A DNA stretch of 64,000 bases from an uncultured Vampirovibrio sp. (GTDB lineage: Bacteria; Cyanobacteriota; Vampirovibrionia; Gastranaerophilales; Gastranaerophilaceae): contig CAJUAL010000001.1 of assembly GCA_910584405.1 (NCBI GenBank), forward strand, positions 333,602 through 397,601, written 5' to 3'. Under the pieces are notes generated by a model, which was given only the letters and a program-made list of their open reading frames with translations, had not been told where the DNA came from and ran no database searches. Numbering within the stretch: position 1 is the stretch's first letter; each line of letters begins with the position of its first letter. Shown piece after piece: positions 7,872 to 15,415 of this stretch. A program made the position numbers and the translations under genes.

Positions 7872-7891
7872 TGTAACAATTACACTTGACA
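7872..7891. promoter_or_regulatory. Palindrome and -35-like box between XRE gene and pilin gene
   Basis: TGTAACAATTACA (7872-7884) is a perfect inverted repeat with a 3-base centre. It abuts TTGACA at 7886-7891, a consensus -35 box pointing to the pilin gene, although a good -10 at 17 bases is not evident. It is a candidate operator of the adjacent regulator. Confidence 0.4.
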
Positions 7892-8007
7892 AATTTAGCT
7901 CAATATGACAACATGAATATAGAAACTTGTTATTAATCCCCAAGAATTAATCAATAAGTTGGTGTATTATAAGTACTTTTATGAAAAAAAGAAAGGATTT
8001 TAAGAGT

Positions 8008-8820
8008 ATGACAAAACGATTCGGTTTTACCTTGGCTGAGGTATTGATTACTTTAGGTATTATTGGTGTTGTAGCAGCAATGACAATTCCTACATTGATT
8101 GCAAACACAAACGGAGCTAAGTTCAGATCACAATTTAAGAAATCAATTTCAACATTAAATCAAGCAGGTTTAATGTCACAAGCACAGTATGATTTTGACT
8201 ACGCAGGAACTACGGAAGCTTGTCCAGCAACACAGGCTGCTGGTGCTGCTCAACACCCGGAATCAGTAATGACATTTTGTTCTGTTTTAAACGGTACCTT
8301 AACCGGTCAAACTTATGTGGGTCCTGCTAATACTATTCAACGTAACAATAATGGTTCATCTATTCCATATTCTTGGGTTAAATCAATAACCTTAGGAGCT
8401 CCTTCAGATTATTATGCATATACAATGGCTGACGGTTCAATTGTAGGTTTTAAAAAGGGTGCATTCGGTTGTGAATTACCTATCGGCTCACAACTAACCG
8501 GTGATTTAGTTAAAACTGCAGGTAATCATCCTGTATCAACTACAACAGGAACAGGAGCAGATGCTGTAACCACACTTACCGGAGGTTTAGGTACATGTTT
8601 AGGTTTTATAGATGTAAACGGTGCAACATTACCTAACAAAGAAGTTACGTGTACTGATGAAACAAAAAATACTGCTGCAGAACTTGTCAAAGTTGAAACA
8701 CCTTGTACGGTTAAGAACGATGCAAACCATATGACAGATGTATTCCCGATTATATTCCACGATGCAACTGTTGAACCTGCATCTGCTGCTGCAAAATACG
8801 TTTTAACAACAAGTAAGTAA
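8008..8820 (+). CDS. Type IV pilin-like (prepilin) protein
   Basis: 270 residues from the start I prefer (MTKRFG|FTLAEVLITL). It is preceded by AAAGGA and AAGAG, whereas the in-frame ATG at 7981 has no ribosome site. The leader is short and basic, cleavage is predicted at G|F, Glu5 of the mature protein is present, and the hydrophobic helix LITLGIIGVVAAMTIPTL anchors and packs pilins. The globular part has several cysteines and FIDVNGATLPN, the D-[VIL]-NG-x3-PN motif shared by the other pilins here. It would be exported through the type IV pilus or type II-like assembly pathway. Divergent from an XRE gene. Confidence 0.88.
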   Translation: MTKRFGFTLAEVLITLGIIGVVAAMTIPTLIANTNGAKFRSQFKKSISTLNQAGLMSQAQYDFDYAGTTEACPATQAAGAAQHPESVMTFCSVLNGTLTGQTYVGPANTIQRNNNGSSIPYSWVKSITLGAPSDYYAYTMADGSIVGFKKGAFGCELPIGSQLTGDLVKTAGNHPVSTTTGTGADAVTTLTGGLGTCLGFIDVNGATLPNKEVTCTDETKNTAAELVKVETPCTVKNDANHMTDVFPIIFHDATVEPASAAAKYVLTTSK

Positions 8821-8829
8821 TTGTAGATA

Positions 8830-9009
8830 GTCATCCTGAACTGCGGATTTTGGCAAGAGTGGAGCGATAGCGAACTCGTCCTGGCGAGAGCTGCGATGAG
8901 CCGGTCGAGCCGACAAAATCCAAGACTGATTCAGGATCTATCCATGCCAATATATCCCTTGCGGGACAAACCAACATTGATAGATTCCGTGTCAGGCACG
9001 GAATGACAG
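8830..9009. repeat. Palindromic repeat B with a second palindromic element nested in it
   Basis: The outer element is GTCATCCTGAAC ... GATTCAGGATCTATC ... ACATTGATAGATTCCGTGTC ... CACGGAATGACA, also seen at 10305, 15319, 30500 and 35567. Here its first arm is interrupted at about 8841-8925 by an insert bounded by GGATTTTG 8845-8852 and CAAAATCC 8914-8921, an inverted repeat. This stretch, up to the next gene at 9210, has no coding sequence that I can support. Confidence 0.7.
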
Positions 9010-9061
9010 AAAACTTAATACATCAGGTGATACCGAATCACTTGATACGCTTTACATTATC

Positions 9062-9095
9062 GGACGCGGGATTCACCTTCCGCGTCCTTTCTCTT
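9062..9095 (+). terminator. GC-rich terminator-like hairpin
   Basis: GGACGCGG 9062-9069 pairs with CCGCGTCC 9080-9087 and is followed by TTTCTCTTT. It would end transcription of the pilin gene after repeat B. Confidence 0.55.
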
Positions 9096-9150
9096 TGGCA
9101 ATTAATTCCCTCTCGTGGTTATGGAAAATAGAATTGACCTGAGGAGTTTT

Positions 9151-9587
9151 CCCTCGCCCGCGTGCGGGAGAGGGTAGGGGTGAGGGGCTTTTTGTGTTAT
9201 AATTTAACAATGAAGAAAACATTGCTTGCCAGAAAATTGCGAAAAGAGCAGACAATACAAGAAGCAAAAATATGGAATTTATTGCGAAACAGGCAGTTCT
9301 TTGGGTTAAAATTTAAGCGCCAATATCCGATAGGTGAATATATTGCCGATTTTGTTTGTATAGAAAAACATATTATTATTGAGTTAGATGGGGGACAGCA
9401 TAATTCTCCGGAAAATATTGCTAAAGATATAGAACGAACCCGTTATTTAATAACAAACGGTTTTAAAGTATTAAGGATTTGGAATAATGAAGTTGATAAT
9501 AATTTAGAAGGTGTTTTTCTTGAGTTAAAGAGGCAAATTGTCGAGAATGAGCCCTCACCCTAACCCTCTCCCGTAAACGGGCGAGGG
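9151..9587. mobile_element. Candidate DUF559 cassette bounded by inverted repeats
   Basis: The left end, 9151-9188, and the right end, 9551-9587, are inverted copies. Shared blocks are CCCTCGCCCG, CGGGAGAGGGT and AGGG/GTGAGGG. Each end is itself a hairpin (CCCTCGCCCG with CGGGAGAGGG). The only gene between them is the DUF559 gene, whose last codons lie inside the right repeat. I saw no target-site duplication. Mobility is inference. Confidence 0.5.
9210..9563 (+). CDS. DUF559 (Vsr-like endonuclease fold) protein
   Basis: 117 residues from ATG 9210. An earlier in-frame ATG at 9162 lies inside the left inverted repeat and is unlikely. The domain is complete: ARKLRKEQTIQEAKIWNLLR, then FKRQYPIGEYIADFVCIEKH, IIIELDGGQH and GFKVLRIWNNEV. 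The D-E-D spread (YIADF, IELDG) and following QH are the catalytic-type residues of the restriction-endonuclease-like DUF559 fold. TATAAT at 9198-9203 ends six bases before the ATG, so the mRNA may be leaderless. The last residues EPSP are encoded by the flanking repeat. A nuclease acting on its own repeat is a possibility, not shown. Confidence 0.8.
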   Translation: MKKTLLARKLRKEQTIQEAKIWNLLRNRQFFGLKFKRQYPIGEYIADFVCIEKHIIIELDGGQHNSPENIAKDIERTRYLITNGFKVLRIWNNEVDNNLEGVFLELKRQIVENEPSP

Positions 9588-9603
9588 AATACCTTTTTAC
9601 CAC

Positions 9604-10269
9604 TTACCAATTGTTTCGGGTTAAGGTTTGTTTTCCGTTTTTATTATAGAGTTTATCTTTATACCAAACGCCCTGAAACTCTTTATCAGGTCCGAACATG
9701 TATTGCAAATCCCTTGATACAAAGTAAATTGCACTGCTTAATCTTCCTTTTCTGTCGTATTGCATTGACGTATACGGGAAGTTTGGATATTCATCAGACA
9801 TTACATCTGCGTAGTACATTTTACCAAACGGTGAATAATAAAACGCCTGACGAGGGTTATTTTTATACTGAATTGCGTAAATCATAAGAGTATCATTCTT
9901 ATAATAAAACGCGCAGTATTTTGCTTCTTCATCTTCTGTAATTCCGTTATTTACATAAAAATAGTGATGTTTAAAGTTTTTATCTTTCATGTAAGGCTTG
10001 AATTTTGTTTTAAATTCTTCCTTATCAAAGTAAATTTTACTCGTATTCGTTTCGAAAAGTTTTGTTTTAAATTCTTTGATATATTCTTCTCTTTGTTCAG
10101 GAGAAATGTCAAGCCAATCAAAGGTTACTACGGCCTGAGCCTGAGGTGTAACCTGTTCTTGAACTTGTGGTTTCTGTTCAATTTCAACTATTTCCTCAGG
10201 AATTGCGTAGCAGGTTGAAAATCCTGTCAGTAATGTTAAAACGAATGTTAATAAAGCTTTTTTTATCAT
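9604..10269 (-). CDS. Secreted protein of unknown function
   Basis: 221 residues. The N-terminus MIKKALLTFVLTLLTGFSTC is a signal peptide, with probable cleavage after CYA near residue 22. A Gln/Glu/Pro-rich stretch to about 45 follows, then a folded region rich in Tyr and Lys (YIKEFKTKLFETNTSKIYF; EEAKYCAFYYKNDTLMIYA; PFGKMYYADV). I do not recognise a family. It probably works in the periplasm. Repeat B lies directly upstream. Confidence 0.7.
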   Translation of the reverse strand: MIKKALLTFVLTLLTGFSTCYAIPEEIVEIEQKPQVQEQVTPQAQAVVTFDWLDISPEQREEYIKEFKTKLFETNTSKIYFDKEEFKTKFKPYMKDKNFKHHYFYVNNGITEDEEAKYCAFYYKNDTLMIYAIQYKNNPRQAFYYSPFGKMYYADVMSDEYPNFPYTSMQYDRKGRLSSAIYFVSRDLQYMFGPDKEFQGVWYKDKLYNKNGKQTLTRNNW

Positions 10270-10304
10270 ATATTTCCCTTTACCCCTTTACCTGTTTTTA
10301 TTTT

Positions 10305-10379
10305 GTCATCCTGAACTTGATTCAGGATCTATCAATGTTAATAAAATTGATAGACTCCGTATCAAGTACGGAGTGACAA
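10305..10379. repeat. Palindromic repeat B, intact short copy
   Basis: GTCATCCTGAACTTGATTCAGGATCT forms one arm pair and ATTGATAGACTCCGTATCAA / GTACGGAGTGACAA closes the element, so the ends GTCA and TGAC are inverted. It fills the gap between two minus-strand genes. Confidence 0.75.
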
Positions 10380-11054
10380 TTATTTTTCTTGCAGCATATT
10401 ATAACCAAGCCGCAGTTTTATAGACATCATATTATCTTCTGCGTTCATAAATAAAAGTTTTTCACTCAGGGCGTAATTTTCAGGGGTGATAATTCCATTA
10501 ATTTCAAACCCTGCAAAATTATTATTTTCATCTCGTTTTGTTTTTGTTGCAAGAGCGTAAATAAATGCCGCCATATCATGTTTATCGATTAAGTTATCAC
10601 CGCCTGTTTCTTCACCATGAGCTGAAAGTTTGTTGAAACCGTTTCTTATTTGAACTTTTATCTGTGAAATATATTCAGGCTTATTCATGATATCGTAGTG
10701 ACCAAATCTGTATTTAAGCTGATATGCTTCATATTGGTGATAATCAAGTTTTCCTGTCAAATTTCCTGTTTCTTTTGCCATAAACAACAGGTATGATTCT
10801 GCTAAGCTTCTTATTTCATCTTTAAAAGTCTTATCAAGTTTATCAAAATCTTCAGGTGTTTTGTTTTCTTTACCGGCAAGAGCACGCCATGATTTTGAAA
10901 CCACATCAAAAGACTCTGCTTTCGGATTGGTAATTCCGCTTTGCACAACCATATCATTTAAAATAAGGGCAAAAGCTTCACCAAGTTCGGCGTTTCCGCC
11001 GGACAACTCCTTTAAAATAGAAGTTCTTTGAATATTTTGCCCAAAATTATTCAT
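10380..11054 (-). CDS. Unknown protein with EF-hand-like loops
   Basis: 224 residues, no signal peptide or membrane helix. Two stretches, TGNLTGKLDYHQYEAY near 97-112 and GGDNLIDKHDMAAFIYAL near 150-167, resemble EF-hand loops followed by a helix, but the acidic ligand positions are incomplete, so calcium binding is only a suggestion. The start MNNFGQNIQRTSILKEL is amphipathic. It follows the HgdC-like gene on the same strand after 12 bases and may be cotranscribed with it. Confidence 0.65.
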   Translation of the reverse strand: MNNFGQNIQRTSILKELSGGNAELGEAFALILNDMVVQSGITNPKAESFDVVSKSWRALAGKENKTPEDFDKLDKTFKDEIRSLAESYLLFMAKETGNLTGKLDYHQYEAYQLKYRFGHYDIMNKPEYISQIKVQIRNGFNKLSAHGEETGGDNLIDKHDMAAFIYALATKTKRDENNNFAGFEINGIITPENYALSEKLLFMNAEDNMMSIKLRLGYNMLQEK

Positions 11055-11066
11055 TTAAAATTTATC

Positions 11067-12071
11067 CTAACTTATGTCCCAACGACCGCAAGTTCCGCCC
11101 CAACGAGCGATAATATTGCCTTTAACATCTTTAATTTTTTCAACATGTTGAACTTCGTTAACGCCTTCAACAATTGTAATAACTTCACAGTTGTTAGAGC
11201 AGCCTGTGCAAGTACAAGTGATTGAAGAAAAATGCATATCAGCAACATTCCAACCTTTGAATTTTGTTTGAACTTCTGTGTATTGGTGGTTTTCCATTGC
11301 AAGTAATGCCGCACCGATTGCACCCATTGTCTGGTGGTTTTCAGGAACTACGATTTTGGTGTTTAGAGCTTCTTCAAACGCTTTAACCATACCTGTATTG
11401 GTTGCTACTCCGCCTTGGAATGACACTGTCGGAAGAAGTTCTTTCCCTAATGCAAGGTTACTTAAATAGTTTCTTACAAGTGCCTGACAAAGTCCGTATA
11501 ATAAATCTTCTACAGGATACCCCAGCTGTTGTTTGTGGATTAAGTCCGATTCCGCGAATACTCCGCATCTGCCTGCGATTCTTGCAGGATTTGTTGATTT
11601 TAATGCAGTCGGACCAAATTCTTCAATCGGAACATTTAATCTTTGTGCCTGATGGTCTAAGAAACTTCCTGTACCTGCCGCACAAACCGTATTCATTGCA
11701 AAATCCGTTACTATACCGTCGCGAAGTATAATAATTTTACTGTCCTGACCGCCGATTTCCAGAATTGTTTGAACGCCCGGAATATTTGTACTTGCGGCAA
11801 CTGCGTGGGCAGTAATTTCGTTTTTAACAACATCCGCGCCAACCAAAGAACCTGCTAAAGCACGTCCTGAGCCTGTTGTTCCGACACCTTTAACATCATA
11901 ATCGGTTATTCTTTTTTCATATAATTTATTTAAGCCTGTTTGGACAGCTAATACCGGTTTACCTGCTGTCTTAAGCATTACGCTGTCTACATATTTTCCT
12001 GTTTCATCAACTAATGCAAGCTTAGTTGTTACTGATCCTACGTCTATCCCTAAATATACTGTTAAACTCAT
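11067..12071 (-). CDS. BcrAD/BadFG-type ATPase (2-hydroxyacyl-CoA dehydratase activator-like)
   Basis: 334 residues of the ASKHA ATPase fold: LGIDVGSVTTKLALVDETG (phosphate 1), ILEIGGQDSKIIIL (phosphate 2), MNTVCAAGTGSFLDHQAQRL and GRCGVFAESDLIH (the two cysteines holding the shared 4Fe-4S cluster of HgdC-type activators), FQGGVATNTGMV and MGAIGAALLA (adenosine). The family uses ATP to push one electron into a dehydratase or similar enzyme. A C-terminal tail with CTCTGCSNNCEV adds four cysteines, possibly another metal site. No dehydratase subunits are nearby, so the partner is unknown. Confidence 0.85.
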   Translation of the reverse strand: MSLTVYLGIDVGSVTTKLALVDETGKYVDSVMLKTAGKPVLAVQTGLNKLYEKRITDYDVKGVGTTGSGRALAGSLVGADVVKNEITAHAVAASTNIPGVQTILEIGGQDSKIIILRDGIVTDFAMNTVCAAGTGSFLDHQAQRLNVPIEEFGPTALKSTNPARIAGRCGVFAESDLIHKQQLGYPVEDLLYGLCQALVRNYLSNLALGKELLPTVSFQGGVATNTGMVKAFEEALNTKIVVPENHQTMGAIGAALLAMENHQYTEVQTKFKGWNVADMHFSSITCTCTGCSNNCEVITIVEGVNEVQHVEKIKDVKGNIIARWGGTCGRWDIS

Positions 12072-12136
12072 TTCTTTTTCCTTTACTATAACAGTATAAT
12101 AATAGCATAAACATTAAGGATTGGACAATATTTTAT

Positions 12137-12316
12137 TTAGTGCATAATATCATTTTTATTCAGTTCGCCGACATAATCTATCGGGCTTGAGTTCGGAAGG
12201 CTTTCAAGACAGTCGGATAACATTTTTTCTATATTTGATATTTTGCATAAGTTGCTTAAGTTTTTTATTTTTTGTCCCAAATCAAGGGTAATTCCTTGTT
12301 GTACTGCTATTTCCAT
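12137..12316 (-). CDS. Small unknown protein (59 residues)
   Basis: The frame starts at ATG 12316 behind GAGGAG and reads MEIAVQQGITLDLGQKIKNL, ending NKNDIMH. It is acidic and mostly helical, with CKISNIEKMLSDCLESLPNS in the middle. No recognised family. The good ribosome site and the otherwise empty gap support it. It occupies most of the gap between the HgdC-like gene and the gene at 12449. Confidence 0.5.
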   Translation of the reverse strand: MEIAVQQGITLDLGQKIKNLSNLCKISNIEKMLSDCLESLPNSSPIDYVGELNKNDIMH

Positions 12317-12448
12317 TAGTGTATAATCTCCTCGCTATATATTATATAAACCCTTTTTCTTGTATTTTTTACACTTTTTTAAGTTTTATTAAATATCTAC
12401 ATTGTTTATACTATTAAATTTTTCAAATTTTCCATTATACTGGTATGT

Positions 12449-13339
12449 ATGAGAAAGATTATATTAACAATTTTACTGACGTTGGTTATTGCAGGTGTTT
12501 ATCAGCCTGCTCAGGCTTCTTTAATTTCTGATTATTCTTATCGCAGAGAACAAGTTAAAGAATCAAGACAGGACATTAAAGCTATAAAAGACTTGTTTAA
12601 AAAACAGTCGCTTTATGCAAATAAACATGATTCAAAATCACTGGCAACACTTTATGATGATAAATACATAAATAATGACGGGTTTAATAAAGAGGTTTAT
12701 TTTAAGAGTATAGAATCAACCTGGGAAGCTTGTGAAGATTTAAGTTATTCTACAAAAATCTTATCTATTACTGTTAACGGAGATTACGCGACTGTTGATG
12801 TTGAGGAAACTGCAAACGGATCAGTAATAGAAAAATATGATTATATGCAGATTACAGGAGAAATTCATTCATTATCTGAAGGTCTTTACCATTTGGTAAA
12901 AACTAACGGCAAGTGGTATATTGCAGGAGAAACCTCAATTTCTGATGAATCTTCTTTGTTATACGGAGAAGCAAGGTTTATGAATATAGACCTTCAAGTA
13001 CCAGCTCAGGTAGGTTCGGGTGAAGATTACACGACTACTTTGAAAATAGATGCTGATGAAGATAATTTTATTCTTGGTTCTATTGATCATGATATGGTAA
13101 CATATCCGACAAATCCTCCAAGAAATGAACTTCGTGCTTTACCTCGCTCAGGTGTTTTAGAACGAATTATTAAAGCTAATTCCGATAACCTGAATGAATA
13201 TGCTGTGGCTTCTCTTGCTATTTCAAGGGTTACTCCGTTAGAAGGCGATAATGTGAGAATCCGTATGGCAGGACTTGCTTGTATTATGAAAAGAATAAAT
13301 GTTGTTCCGAAAAATAATTTTATAAAGTTGGAGGACTAA
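12449..13339 (+). CDS. Secreted protein with an NTF2-like domain
   Basis: 296 residues. A signal peptide (MRKIILTILLTLVIAGV ... QAS) is followed by a segment with features of the SnoaL/NTF2-like fold: IKAIKDLFKKQSLYANKHD, ATLYDDKYINNDGFNKEVYF, ATVDVEETANGSV and GLYHLVKTNGKWYIAGE. This cone fold often binds small ligands or acts as a scaffold. The second half (from about 175) is a beta-rich region not recognised. TATACT (12436-12441) lies just before the ATG. lspA starts 3 bases downstream. Confidence 0.75.
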   Translation: MRKIILTILLTLVIAGVYQPAQASLISDYSYRREQVKESRQDIKAIKDLFKKQSLYANKHDSKSLATLYDDKYINNDGFNKEVYFKSIESTWEACEDLSYSTKILSITVNGDYATVDVEETANGSVIEKYDYMQITGEIHSLSEGLYHLVKTNGKWYIAGETSISDESSLLYGEARFMNIDLQVPAQVGSGEDYTTTLKIDADEDNFILGSIDHDMVTYPTNPPRNELRALPRSGVLERIIKANSDNLNEYAVASLAISRVTPLEGDNVRIRMAGLACIMKRINVVPKNNFIKLED

Positions 13340-13342
13340 ATT

Positions 13343-13807
13343 TTGAATAATTCTGTCGGTAAATATATTTATTTTATACTTTGTTTTATATTTTGGCTGT
13401 TTTTGGCGTTGTTTTCGTCAAAGCTTATTGTTGATAATTTAACCTCAGGTCATCATTATTCAAATTTGGTATTCAGTCTTCACTATGTGAAAAACAGCGG
13501 TGCAGCTTTTAGTTTGCTTCAAAATGCCAGAGAATTTTTGATTATTGTATCTATTGTTGCGACTACATTTCTGTTTATGTATGTTCATAACCATATCAGA
13601 AATATTCATTTGATTTCTATTTCTTTCATATCTTTATTAAGCGCGGGAATTATGGCTAATTGTCATGAAAGAATAGTTTTGGGATTTGTAAGAGATTATA
13701 TACAATTAAATTTTATAAACTTCCCGATATTTAATGTCGCAGATATTTTTATAACAATCGGTGTTATTGCTTTAGTTTGCATTTTGACATTCTATAAAGG
13801 AAAGTAG
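13343..13807 (+). CDS. lspA: Lipoprotein signal peptidase (signal peptidase II)
   Basis: 154 residues with four hydrophobic helices. The start is TTG at 13343, set by GGAGG eight bases upstream. Family blocks are HYVKNSGAAFSLLQNAREFL and the catalytic-aspartate pair in GFVRDYIQLNFINFPIFNVADIF. In place of the usual GN-DR loop it has NCHERIV. It cleaves the signal peptide of lipid-modified prolipoproteins in the inner membrane. It is packed between the secreted protein and rluD. Confidence 0.92.
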   Translation: MNNSVGKYIYFILCFIFWLFLALFSSKLIVDNLTSGHHYSNLVFSLHYVKNSGAAFSLLQNAREFLIIVSIVATTFLFMYVHNHIRNIHLISISFISLLSAGIMANCHERIVLGFVRDYIQLNFINFPIFNVADIFITIGVIALVCILTFYKGK

Positions 13808-13808
13808 T

Positions 13809-14726
13809 ATGGAACTTTGGGCAGATGAAGCAAATGAAGGTTTGCGTTTAGATGCATATCTTGCAGAACTTTATGAAGGAATTTCGCGTTCAAAGGTTCA
13901 GGGTGCGATAAAATCGGGTAAGGTTACGGTTAACGGGGTTGAGAAAAAGCCTTCTTATGTTTTAAAAGAAGGTGACAGAATTGAGTTTGATAACCTTGTT
14001 GAAGATAAAGTTGTTAAAATTGAAGCTGAAAACATTCCGCTTGAAGTTGTTTGGGAAGATGAAAATATGGCTGTTGTTAATAAACCTTCAGGCATGTTGA
14101 CTCACCCGACGCCGTTAGAAACTTCTGGAACATTGGTTAATGCTCTGTTGTTTAAGTTTGGGGAAGAAAACCTTTCTGATTTGAACGGGGAATTTAGGCG
14201 CGGGATTGTACACAGGCTTGATAGAAATACATCCGGGCTTTTAATGATTGCGAAAAATAACAAAACTCATGAGTATCTTGCTGATATGATTCGGAACCAT
14301 AACCTTACAAAAAAATATCATGCTATTCTAAAAGGTGATTACCCGAAAGATACAGATGTTATTGAAGAACCGATAGGAAGACATAAGACTCAACCTCATA
14401 AAATGGCAGTTTGTCCTGAGGGAAAACCGAGCTGTACAGAGTTAAGGGTTTTAGAACGATTTGGCGAGGCTACTTATGTTGAACTAAATTTAATAACAGG
14501 CAGAACTCACCAAATCAGGGTTCATACAAGTTATAAAAAACATCCTGTATATAATGATACCCTTTACGGAGCAGGTGTTGGGAAGGTTAAAACAGATGAG
14601 CAGGTTCTGCAATCGTTTTATTTAAAGTTTGCAAAACCTTTTTCAGCAGAGATAATTGAATTAAAACTGGAACCTGATGAGAAATTATCAAAGGTTCTGA
14701 CTTATTTCAAAAACAGGAGAGTTTAA
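13809..14726 (+). CDS. rluD: RluA-family pseudouridine synthase (RluD-like)
   Basis: 305 residues. An N-terminal S4 RNA-binding domain (GLRLDAYLAELYEGISRSKV, SGKVTVNGVEKKPSYVLKEGD) precedes the catalytic domain with VVNKPSGMLTHP, the signature GIVHRLDRNTSGLLMIAK (catalytic Asp in HRLDR) and LITGRTHQIRVH. The S4-plus-RluA layout is that of RluD, which modifies helix 69 of 23S rRNA, but RluC-type specificity cannot be excluded. It directly follows lspA, as in many bacteria. Confidence 0.9.
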   Translation: MELWADEANEGLRLDAYLAELYEGISRSKVQGAIKSGKVTVNGVEKKPSYVLKEGDRIEFDNLVEDKVVKIEAENIPLEVVWEDENMAVVNKPSGMLTHPTPLETSGTLVNALLFKFGEENLSDLNGEFRRGIVHRLDRNTSGLLMIAKNNKTHEYLADMIRNHNLTKKYHAILKGDYPKDTDVIEEPIGRHKTQPHKMAVCPEGKPSCTELRVLERFGEATYVELNLITGRTHQIRVHTSYKKHPVYNDTLYGAGVGKVKTDEQVLQSFYLKFAKPFSAEIIELKLEPDEKLSKVLTYFKNRRV

Positions 14727-14727
14727 T

Positions 14728-15183
14728 ATGAGAAGAGTTTTTTTAGTACTCAGTGCTATAATATTAATTTTCGGTTTATATATTGCGTTTATGAATACGG
14801 GAAATTCTATAGCTGTAAATGTTTTGTACAGTAATCTTCTGGATGCTCAAACAAGTGCAGGCTGGGTTGAAGAAGGAGGATTTTTTGTTAAACAATTTAA
14901 TTTGGCAATTTATACTTTAGCATTCTTATTTGGTGGAATTTTTGTCGGCGGTGGAATTGTTTATATGTTCTGGCATGCTGCAAAAGATAAATTAAAAGCT
15001 TATCAAAGAGAGCTTGAAAAAACTTCGATTTCAGGAACAAATAACGCTTCTCGCGTAGAGGTTTTGGAAGCTAAGATTAAGACTTTAGAAAAAGCATTTA
15101 ATACGGTAATTGATGAGCGTACCCAATTAGAAGTTCAAATTAAAACATTAAATGCCGAACTTGATAATTTAAACAAGGGGTAA
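14728..15183 (+). CDS. LapA-like (DUF1049) inner-membrane protein with coiled coil
   Basis: 151 residues. Two hydrophobic helices (LVLSAIILIFGLYIAFM, residues about 6-22; LAIYTLAFLFGGIFVGGGIVYMFW, about 58-81) are followed by a coiled coil (VEVLEAKIKTLEKAFNTVID ... IKTLNAELDNL) that should lie in the cytoplasm. This matches LapA/YciS-type proteins, which take part in envelope (LPS) assembly control in E. coli. The role here is inference. It starts 1 base after rluD. Confidence 0.75.
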   Translation: MRRVFLVLSAIILIFGLYIAFMNTGNSIAVNVLYSNLLDAQTSAGWVEEGGFFVKQFNLAIYTLAFLFGGIFVGGGIVYMFWHAAKDKLKAYQRELEKTSISGTNNASRVEVLEAKIKTLEKAFNTVIDERTQLEVQIKTLNAELDNLNKG

Positions 15184-15238
15184 AGGGGTAAATATAATCG
15201 TAATAGTATAAATTTATAAAGTGTATGAAAGGAGAAAA

Positions 15239-15295
15239 ATGATGAAAAATAAGACTATGATTCAAATTTCGGGGGGGGTAACTCTTATTGCTTAG
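15239..15295 (+). CDS. Leader reading frame MMKNK... ending after a poly-G tract
   Basis: AAAGGAG lies at ideal distance from ATG 15239/15242. The frame reads MMKNKTMIQISGGVTLIA and stops at TAG 15293. It contains eight G at 15271-15278. One extra G, or a -1 slip by the ribosome on the G run, changes the reading to ...SGGGNSYCLARSVFTSP and continues without a stop into the pilin frame that ends at 16113. The only plausible ribosome site for that pilin is this one, so this is probably the true start of the pilin gene. Confidence 0.65.
   Translation: MMKNKTMIQISGGVTLIA
15271..15278 (+). other. Poly-G (G8) tract, candidate phase-variation or frameshift site
   Basis: Eight consecutive G within CGGGGGGGGTAACTCTT. 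The same 17-base string occurs at 63753-63769 upstream of another pilin frame, with the same frame relation on both sides. Runs of this length are unstable in many bacterial contingency genes. Confidence 0.7.
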
Positions 15296-15318
15296 CGCGG
15301 AGCGTTTTTACAAGTCCT

Positions 15319-15415
15319 GTCATGCTGAACTTGATTCAGCATCTATCAATGTCAATAGAAACCCTAACGGGGCAAACCAACATTGATAGATTCCGTGTCG
15401 GGGCACGGAATGACA
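15319..15415. repeat. Palindromic repeat B inside a pilin leader
   Basis: GTCATGCTGAACTTGATTCAGCATCT ... ACATTGATAGATTCCGTGTC ... CACGGAATGAC. It is the same element as at 8830 and 10305, with a compensated change (CATGCTG/CAGCATC instead of CATCCTG/CAGGATC). It is open in the pilin frame and contributes residues from VMLNLIQHLSM to FRVGARND ahead of KKGFTLAEV. Confidence 0.75.

Noticed and set aside
7981..8007. Earlier start (MKKRKDFKS) for the first pilin
   Set aside because: No ribosome site before it. AAAGGA/AAGAG sits before ATG 8008, which gives a normal short leader. It is not excluded.
9073..9267. 64-codon minus-strand frame with SPSPLPSPARGRG
   Set aside because: It is the translation of the left inverted repeat and the antisense DUF559 start.
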